Positions 56,979 to 64,000 of a stretch of DNA of 64,000 bases are shown here, one piece after another. Each line of letters starts with the position of its first letter. Positions within the stretch are counted from its first letter, which is position 1. Source of the stretch: Letharia columbiana (Eukaryota; Ascomycota; Lecanoromycetes; Lecanorales; Parmeliaceae). Under the pieces are notes generated by a model. The model ran no database searches, was not told the DNA's origin, and saw only the letters and a program-made list of their open reading frames with translations. A program made the translations under genes and the position numbers. The stretch covers positions 62,001-126,000 of the forward strand of contig NW_023501105.1 of assembly GCF_014066305.1 (NCBI RefSeq). Direction: 5' to 3'.

Positions 56979-57542
56979 ATTTTACTCATCTTGCTTCCTT
57001 CGTCAAATCGTCATCACAAGCTACCAATCCGCAAGCCACACGTTCGGCTCTCGCACTCGCATAGCGGCATAGCGTTCTCTTCATTCGGCATATGCACAAG
57101 CGGCGGCGTTTACTCTGGGCTACACGTCTATATTCTGGGTGCAATCTTCTGGTGGACGCTGGAGGTCATGGCCTTGATGGTCCTTTCATTCGGTACCCAT
57201 GTATCTGCTTGCTTTGACACTGCGTGTACAAAGCCGTACTGAAAGTATGAAAGTACCGGGTAAACCATTGCATGCGGGTATATATGACTATCTATTGTCT
57301 AGAAACCTGGCTCGTTTCTGCGCATCCCTCCATGCCTGCAAGTGTCCTCCAATTGAAAAGCGAGATTGAAAAGAAATGGGTATGATGCCACAAAGTTCCG
57401 CGAACATGAACTTTCTAAATATGGCTGAAAAGGCAGTCTTGAAAACGCCACCAACTCCATGCAGCACGAGTCATCTGCGTCCATACGCCCAAACCCACCT
57501 TTTCACCCTCCGTCAATCCTTATCATCACCCCTCGCCCCTCT
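56979..57542. other. Convergent intergenic region
   Basis: The 3' flanks of PLD1 and the IFRD gene, about 560 bp. No coding region, repeat or RNA gene is supported. Confidence 0.4.
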
Positions 57543-59056
57543 TCATCTATCATTGCTCATCATGATCGGCAACGTCTCGAACACAACCTCATTCTTCTCA
57601 TAATGCCCCACAAAACCCCCCTGCAACACCCTCTTCAGCCCCTGCAACCTCGTCAACTTCCACCACTTGTCAATCTTCATGACGCCGCCCTTGTGTATCC
57701 TCACCACCATCCTCGACCCATACCGTTTTCCCGTCTCATCGCTGATAGCGTTTTGATATCTGGGGCCGCGGGTCGGGTATTCGACGGAGTTCAAGATGTC
57801 TACGAAGTTTGTGCGGAGGGCTTTGCGGTCGGTTTTGCTAAGGTGATGGGTGCTGATCGAGGCAATGGATTGGAGGGAGTGGATTAGCTGGTCGGTGCGG
57901 CGGAAGGCGGGGTAGAGTCGGATGAGCTTGGGGACGCCGGGGGTTTCGTCGGGGTCGGACATGATTTCGCTGTCTGGGAAGTCGGCTAGGCTGTCCTCTT
58001 CCGGGTCGACTTGCTTGAAGGATTTCTCAAAGAGAAGAGCTATGTTCTCGCCGGCTGCTATTTGGACCGAGGGGAAAGAGGAAGTAATTTGTTCCGCGAA
58101 CGCTTCGACTGCGTCTTCAGACTGAGGGGACATGTCGTCGATAAGGGTGCAGAGAAATCCCCATTCTTCGAGCGCAGCAGCCACAGGCTCAGGCTCGTCG
58201 GATGCGGAGATGGTGTACCCATCGCTCGTTATGATCTCAAGGAGGAAGTCCATGTTTTCGAGGATTTCGTCGTCGGAGGCGCCGCCGTAGAAGGTGCAGG
58301 TGCCGAGGGTGTGTATGGCGGCTGCTTTGCTGGCGGTAGAAGTAGAATGAGAGATCGCGCGTTTCAGGGGGGTGGAGGCGGCTTCGTAGATTAGATCAGA
58401 GGGGGAGGTCATGAGGGTCATGGCGAGAGCTACATATAAAAACAGGGTTAGCTTCATAGGGCACAATGGAGAGATGATGGAGGTTGGTGGTACCTTTCAT
58501 AGCGAGTATTGTCTCCTTTTCCGTCTTCTCTTCCTTGATGCTTTTAAGAAAGGCAACCACAAGCTCTGCTTCCTTCCCACGGATTTCTTCTTCCGCATAC
58601 TGCGCGGTCAAAATGTGTACGTAGGCCTTGTAGCACTTTTCTCTTCCCTGCACAGTGCTGCCCTTCCTGGCGAGTGTTTCCTCTATTCGGTCTGCGAGCT
58701 CAGGCCTCCATGCGTCTCCCGAGTGTTCTGTGCTGTCACCATTGAGGACCTCGTCGATGGAGCCAACACTACGCCCCTCGTTAACAACGATAATTCCATG
58801 TAGCACGAGAAGAGGAGCGTAGCCTCGCCCGAAAACGAGACAAATAGAAGAGACACTCTTACCTGAACGATGTCTCATCACTGAGCTCTCCCTCATCATC
58901 TGAGCCCGCCCTGCTGCTATTTCCCCTTATCCTACTCGCGGCGCGAGACGTCGCGGGCGAACTCGGCTTCGAGTTGGCCGGAGAGGATACTTTGGAGCGC
59001 GCCTTGCGAGACGTAGTCTTGCCGCTCTCGAGAGCTTGTCGGCGTAAATCGTGCAT
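57543..59056 (-). CDS. Interferon-related developmental regulator (IFRD) family protein
   Basis: Exons 59056-58863, 58768-58494 and 58429-57543 (introns 94 and 64 nt) join to 451 residues, close to animal IFRD1/2 size. It starts MHDLRRQALESGKTTSRKAR, a basic Ser-rich region; then the conserved ARM-like helical domain (RIEETLARKGSTVQGREKCY, LTAQYAEEEIRGKEAELV; after the splice LAMTLMTSPSDLIYEAA; ALEEWGFLCTLID); the C-terminal IFRD domain is RKALRTNFVDILNSVEYPTR with KGGVMKIDKWWKLTRLQGLK. Animal homologues act in transcriptional control and ribosome rescue or recycling; the fungal role is not established. A 5' ATG further upstream is not needed. Confidence 0.9.
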
Positions 59057-59826
59057 GCTCTAGAGCAGTTGCAACAGCTATGGAAAACTTCTTGTAACAA
59101 CTAATGTATCTGATGGCGGTGAGGTTCCTTGGAAGTTTGTGTGCTATTTGAGATCAAGTATCAGGAATCTGGAGAGTTCTGAGGGCAGTAAATATAGTCG
59201 TAGTTCCATTAATGGCCTTTGTAGAGGGAGCTAGGGAAAAAGCTGTTGTGTCTGAACAACGCAAGTGAATGGTTGGGGAGAGGAATAATCGTGAAGCGAG
59301 TCTCTTCGAAGAGTCATCTGCTATTGTTCTTTGGTGTGTGGCGGCATGTAGGCGAAAATATTGCCGGGCCTACTAGCGTAAATTGTAGACGCCCCGTTCC
59401 CTCATGCTCGAGCTCGTCTTACTGTCAAAAACATCTTAAAGTAATTCGGTCTTATCGACGTCTCCAAGTTTCCGTGTTCATTGTCACAGGTACTCGGTGT
59501 TTGTAAAGGCTTCGGTGAGAAGTGCTCTCAGAGAAGCTGGAGGAACGCTCGGCTGACACTGATATACATCGAAATAGACTCCTATTTGGGAACATGAAAG
59601 CCTTGAGATGTTCTAAATGCCTGTGTTCAATGACTAACAATTCGATCCATATGCAGCGTCTCTCCTTTTGTTTCAAGTCCCCGGAAAACCCTGCGCCTCG
59701 CTAAAAATCAATCGTGTGTTTTTGAACCAACCCCTATCCCCGCTTTCCTTGCTTCCTATGCTTGGAAGAAACAAGTTGACAGTCTCTTCCCTCTCTCTAT
59801 TCCGTGCTGGAGTCTCGCAAGGCCCC
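59057..59826. other. Intergenic, no supported feature
   Basis: About 770 bp between the 5' end of the IFRD gene and the 3' end of RTF1. Expected to hold the IFRD promoter and the RTF1 terminator. Nothing else seen. Confidence 0.4.
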
Positions 59827-61875
59827 CTATATCTCAATGTCAATCCCCAAGTCCATGGAAGCGATGATCTCGTCGTCCATGTTGCGATTTCCAAGTATAG
59901 GCATGCCCGAAGCCGTGAACTTTTGGGCTGGGCTAGGAAATACGGGCTTTTTCGCCTCCACTTTAGGAGTCGTAACTGCAGCAGGGGTGGCAGAACGACT
60001 AACGTCGCGACTGCTGCCATTCTGGCGAGCAAGAAGCGGATTCAGAGCCTCTTTGGCATCGTGATGAGTCTTGGCGTAAGTCTTAACACGCGCAAAGGAA
60101 TTTGGCATAGCCTCTCCACGCTGAACGGCTTCACGATTGATCCGGTCCGCCTTGCGCTCTGCGAGTTGAGCTTTGCGGACATTTTCCCGGTTTGCCTTGC
60201 GGTTGGCTTTGTTCAACTCAGCAAGGCGCTCCTGTTGGGTCGGTCCAGCAGGGACAACGGGTTTGGCCTTAGGGTCCACGAGGAATGTGCCGTATTTGAG
60301 CTTTGGTCCATCTAGGGCAGCTAGCTCGGCGTCGCACTTGGCAATCGCTGCTTCATCGCCTTTCACTTCGGCGGCGCGACGACGGGTGTTAATGCCATTA
60401 CGCTCAAAGTAGGCGTCCTTTCTCTGCAAAGCACCTTGACGTTTTAGCTTCTCTGTGAGCTCTTCATCGGTGAATCGATGTTTGACGACCGCATCAAAAT
60501 CTGCGAGCTTTGATATAAGGAACGATTTGGTAGGCAGCGTTTTCCCCGAGTCACTCATGGCGATTTTATGGTTTGCGACCTCAGCCTGTACGCGTTAGTA
60601 TTGTGAGTATCGGGGCGGAGACCTCGACATACTTCTGTAGGTCTTGAATTCGAGATGGCCGCGAAGTGAATGTCCTTCATAGCTCCATCAATCATGAGTT
60701 GGATGTGTTGATTGGTAACGATCTTATTTCCGTTCGGTCTCTCTACGGCATAGTCGAAACTTTCTTTCTCCAAAATCCCTGAAACCATTAGTGGAGATCA
60801 TGGCCAGACATGGAGTATATGGTACCTTTGATCAACATCAGATCATAGTTCATCTCACCACTGGCCTTTGGTTTCGATGGTAGACGGACATAGAAGTCCT
60901 TAACAGCCTCTCCAAACCCAGGGTAAAAGCAGTAGTCTGCGAGCAAACCGCGAGTCAAAGTCGCACGACGGACATCATTGTAGTCCGCGGGCTGCGTGTT
61001 GCGAAATTTGAAGTCGTCTACCTTAAGCTTCCCTTCATCCCACTCAACCTCGCTCTCTCCATCAGCATCGGCACTCGAATACCTATTTTCACTAGTGCTT
61101 CGTGCCCGGCGGTCTTTTCGATTCGCCCCATCACGTTTCCGCTGTTGATCTCGCAGGCTCTTCTCCTCGCGCTGACGCTTATATGCATCAATGGCCGCTG
61201 ATGTTTCTCCAACTTTGCGTCCGCCGAGTGTAGTCTTCTGGCGGGAACTCTTTCTCGGACTGTCTTCAAGATCAGTGGTACCGATCTTGCGCTTCTTGTC
61301 GGCCAACTTCGTATCTGCGTTCCCGCGGGTTTGCAAAAGACGACGAAGATGCTGGTCTTGCTGATTGCGTTCGAGAATTTGAGCGCGATCTGCGAGGATC
61401 GACTCCCGCTCAATTTCGGAGAGGGCCATGATTTTCTTCTTGTCTTGCTCCGAATAGAACTTATTGTCGACTGGAAAGATGGGACCTCCGGCACCAGCGC
61501 CATGGGCTGGAGAGGCATCTGAGTCGGATTCAGACATTGGAGCAGATTGTAGAGAGTCCGGTGATCCAGGTGCGGAAGAGCTGGAGACATGCATAAACAA
61601 TTTGTTGAGACTTTGAGTTCTTTTGTGATGACTTACGCTTCACCTTCGTCCTCGGACTCAGCCTTGCGTTTCTTCACAGTCTTGCTAGCACCTCCACGCT
61701 TGGCGGAAGCATTCGGGGTCAGACTGGATTGGTCTTTGGTATGTGGTGGAGAAAGCGCGATTGCAGGTAGGGGAGAGATAGCTTTGGCGACGGTAGGAGG
61801 TGCCTGTGTGGTCTCCTCATCGGAAGAATCATCACCTCCCGCAAGAGCAAGAAGTTCGGCATCGTCGACCTCCAT
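59827..61875 (-). CDS. RTF1: Paf1 complex subunit Rtf1
   Basis: Nuclear Paf1-complex component linking elongating RNA polymerase II to H2B ubiquitylation. Exons 61875-61637, 61580-60826, 60778-60633 and 60585-59827 (introns 56, 47 and 47 nt) give 632 residues. The acidic start MEVDDAELLALAGGDDSSDE is typical. The histone-modification region has FYSEQDKKKIMALSEIERES and LRRLLQTRG. The Plus3 domain spans exons 2-3 (ATLTRGLLADYCFYPGFGEA, YAVERPNGNKIVTNQHIQLM). The charged coiled-coil C-terminus begins SFLISKLADFDAVVKHRFTD. An in-frame ATG 29 codons upstream exists, but the acidic motif marks the usual start. Divergent from COQ7. Confidence 0.93.
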
Positions 61876-62356
61876 CTCGGGCGCTAGGTGGGGTGTCAAT
61901 TCAATAACGTATTGAAAAAGTGTGACGAAGCCCGCTTCGCCTGGGTAAATTGATGGATTCAAGCAGTCAAGTGTTGCAACAGCAGTAGGTTTGATGTGAT
62001 CAAGCTGATTTTATAGATTTGTGGGTATTTGAAGTAAAAGTAGAAGTGTGGAATCAAATGGTGGTGCGTGTCGAGATCTCCAAAGGTTGTGACGAAGCTA
62101 AAGGATGAGAGGGGGCTGGTGTTTTCCCAAGTGTCGAATGCTTCGAGTTATTCACTTCCGTGAACAATATACTACTTTAACTTCCTTTGTGCCAAGACCT
62201 CAGCCGCTGTAAGCGCGCCGTCGGGTGAACTTCGGGTTTCCCAAGATGATGATGAGCTGGAGTTGAATGAAGAGATATATATCATGAGCAGCGACTCCGC
62301 TCTCAATAAATTTCTGCTTACACCTCCTACGTGATAAGCCCTAGTGACAGTACGCC
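61876..62356. other. Divergent promoter region, RTF1/COQ7
   Basis: 481 bp shared upstream region. No specific motif called by eye. Confidence 0.4.
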
Positions 62357-63130
62357 ATGAGCGTAGCAATTACCAGCCGATCATTCTTCGGTCAAGCTCT
62401 CCGCCGCCCAACTCCATTTCTCGATTTCCTCCTACCCAGCTTCACCATCCCCTCGTCTCGAACTCGCTATGCACCAATCACGACTTCCTCGGCCTCCCCA
62501 AACACCGAGCCATCGCCTTCATCCTTAAAGAGCTTCTCTTCAAACAAACGCCGGAAACCTCTCTCAAAGACACAGCGCGAGTTCCTCGACCGCGGCCTTC
62601 GAGTTAACCAAGCTGGCGAGCTCGCCGCAACTCTAATTTACACACACCAAACACCGCCCATAACTCGTGCCCATCCACATCTCCGGTCTTTAATGCACCG
62701 TATGTATTCCCAAGAAGCGGGCCACTTCTCCACCTTCAATGAGATGCTCGCGAAGCACCGCATAAGGCCAACGGCTATGTATCCTGTATGGTCTGCCGCT
62801 GCCTCTGTACTCGGCTGGGGCACGGGGCTGATGGGCAGGGAAGCAGCTATGGCTTGTACGGAGGCTGTGGAGACGGAGATTGGAGGACATTACAATGGGC
62901 AAGTGCGTGTATTGCTTGGTTGGGTGAAGGAAATGGAGGACAAAGGGGAGGAAGTGGGAGAAGAAGTGCGGGAGTTGGTATCAACCCTGAAGAGAATCCG
63001 GGATGAGGAGTTGGAGCATTTGGATGAGGCGGTCGGAGAGGGGGCGAGGGAGGCAAAACCCTATGAACTGCTGAACAGGGTTATTAGAAGTGGTTGTAAG
63101 GGAGCTATATGGATCAGTGAGAGGGTGTAG
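62357..63130 (+). CDS. COQ7: 5-demethoxyubiquinone hydroxylase, mitochondrial
   Basis: Di-iron monooxygenase of the CoQ synthome on the matrix side of the inner membrane; hydroxylates demethoxyubiquinone. Intronless, 257 residues. N-terminal ~70 residues are Ser/Arg/Pro-rich with few acids, a mitochondrial presequence. The core begins LSKTQREFLDRGLRVNQAGE. Iron ligands fit the family: Glu in NQAGELAA, Glu and His in SQEAGHFSTF, Glu in EAVETEIGGHY, and Glu/His in RDEELEHLDEA. Hydrophobic residues between (MYPVWSAAASVLGWGTGLMG) form the membrane-facing helices. The protein ends KGAIWISERV, typical of COQ7. Its stop lies 44 bp from the opposing SLY1 stop. Confidence 0.95.
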   Translation: MSVAITSRSFFGQALRRPTPFLDFLLPSFTIPSSRTRYAPITTSSASPNTEPSPSSLKSFSSNKRRKPLSKTQREFLDRGLRVNQAGELAATLIYTHQTPPITRAHPHLRSLMHRMYSQEAGHFSTFNEMLAKHRIRPTAMYPVWSAAASVLGWGTGLMGREAAMACTEAVETEIGGHYNGQVRVLLGWVKEMEDKGEEVGEEVRELVSTLKRIRDEELEHLDEAVGEGAREAKPYELLNRVIRSGCKGAIWISERV

Positions 63131-63174
63131 AGCTCCATCGATCGTTGATGGATATAGGACGCTGATTGGAAGCG

Positions 63175-64000
63175 CTATCCGCTTTCCGTGCCTAGTCTCG
63201 CCGCCACGCCAATGAAGTCTTCTGCGTTGACGATCTCTGTGCTTCCATACACTATTCTTCTCTTTGGACCTCCAGCCCCTTGCGCAGCACTTGTCCTGTG
63301 TGCCCAATCCTGCAGATTTCCATACTCGTCCATGCTCCCACCACCAACGGTGAAAACTATTGCCTCACTAAAGCCTTGTCTTCGTTGCCCAAAAGTCGCG
63401 TTTGAGCCAGGACCAGAATTACCCGGTCCGTTTTGTTGGCCTTGCCTAGACGAAGGCGCGCCGGGCATGGTGCCTCGTGCATTGGCAGAGCGAGGGTCGA
63501 AATAGAGATAGTCTTCAGTCTTGGCGATGGCGGACGAAGAAGCGGAAGCAGGGTCCATCAGAGACTCAACGATCTTGGTGATGGTGATGTCTTTATTTGC
63601 TGGGAGGAAGTTCTTGACTCCCGATATCAGGTTCTCGAAATTAGTGCCCAGGGCTCCAGCGCCAAGGCGGTCAGTCAGCCTATTGGAAATGGAAGAAAAC
63701 CCACGGAAGATGTTGGAGTCTGAAGCAGGTTGTGTGGGTTGAGTGGGAGCTGAGGTCATCATAGTCATGCGGGTTTCGTCGCGGACTCTCTTGACATATG
63801 TGAGGGCAGTAATGTCGGCGCCTGCACGTGTGAGAGCTTCCTCGAAACGGTCCATTTCGGCACGAGAAATGTCCTGTTCGGTGCTTAAGAACCATATGAT
63901 GAACAGACGTAGTTTGTCGAGGGGTTCTCTGCCTTTTTCGGCATCGTTCAGAAGTTCAAGCATTTGGGCTTTTGTTTGTTTGGTGATATTTTCTTCAATC
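63175..64000 (-). CDS. SLY1: Sec1/Munc18 protein Sly1 (5' partial)
   Basis: SM-family protein that promotes SNARE assembly (with Sed5/syntaxin 5) in ER-Golgi traffic. Only the C-terminal ~275 residues are in the window; coding continues past base 64000 (the frame reads IEENITKQTKAQMLELLNDA at the edge). Visible: DKLRLFIIWFLSTEQDIS, a Ser/Thr-rich loop (MTSAPTQPTQPASDSN), NRLTDRLGAGALGTNFENLI, VKNFLPANKDITITKIVESL, YLYFDPRSA, and the terminal beta region AIVFTVGGGSMDEYGNLQDW with GPKRRIVYGSTEIVNAEDFI. This last block is the domain-2 hallmark of Sly1 rather than Vps33 or Vps45. Confidence 0.93.
   Translation of the reverse strand, partial: IEENITKQTKAQMLELLNDAEKGREPLDKLRLFIIWFLSTEQDISRAEMDRFEEALTRAGADITALTYVKRVRDETRMTMMTSAPTQPTQPASDSNIFRGFSSISNRLTDRLGAGALGTNFENLISGVKNFLPANKDITITKIVESLMDPASASSSAIAKTEDYLYFDPRSANARGTMPGAPSSRQGQQNGPGNSGPGSNATFGQRRQGFSEAIVFTVGGGSMDEYGNLQDWAHRTSAAQGAGGPKRRIVYGSTEIVNAEDFIGVAARLGTESG

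Overview
The window is nuclear DNA of a filamentous ascomycete (Pezizomycotina; I favour Dothideomycetes, but the class is an inference). Evidence: single genes on both strands with short GT-AG introns, mostly 47-80 nt, with CTAAC/CTGAC-like branch points; fungus-specific families (Zn2Cys6 regulator, RTA1-like protein, HET-ankyrin protein, choline/amino-acid permease); and fungal housekeeping genes (ISWI ATPase, RTF1, SLY1, COQ7, SPO14-type phospholipase D, ALG13, MRM1, mS35). No CRISPR, prokaryotic operon or viral gene is visible, and I could support no tRNA or rRNA gene. Exon joins below were checked by hand for GT-AG ends and a length divisible by three.

Layout. 1-6.5 kb: transport and metabolism genes (permease cut by the window edge, MFS transporter, ALDH3-type aldehyde dehydrogenase). 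6.7-9.6 kb: a TIR element with eight subterminal copies of a 17-bp motif, then a broken HET-ankyrin gene. 10-20 kb: conserved core genes (AP-3 mu, DMAC1-like small membrane protein, HAPSTR1/TAPR1-like protein, ISWI, HAD hydrolase). 20.6-24.6 kb: a conserved fungal protein of unknown function and a secreted sorbosone-dehydrogenase-like propeller. 25-32 kb: gene-poor and decayed, with a 743-bp direct duplication, coding-like fragments and one intact gene, ALG13. 32-37 kb: a small membrane protein, an RTA1-like gene and a divergent Zn2Cys6 regulator. 38.5-41.4 kb: a repeat-rich segment carrying two small orphan genes in what looks like an old tandem duplication. 42-46 kb: mS35 and a CCCH zinc-finger protein. 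46-49 kb: gene-poor. 49-64 kb: dense core genes (MRM1, PLD1, IFRD, RTF1, COQ7, and the 3' part of SLY1, which runs off the end).

How genes relate: there is no obvious biosynthetic cluster. MRM1/PLD1 and RTF1/COQ7 are divergent pairs with short shared promoters; COQ7/SLY1, PLD1/IFRD and mS35/CCCH are convergent. The RTA1-like gene and the Zn2Cys6 regulator diverge from an 851-bp region, so local regulation is possible but unproven. The accessory stretches (1.6-2.0, 6.7-9.6, 25-32 and 38.5-41.4 kb) hold the unusual structure.
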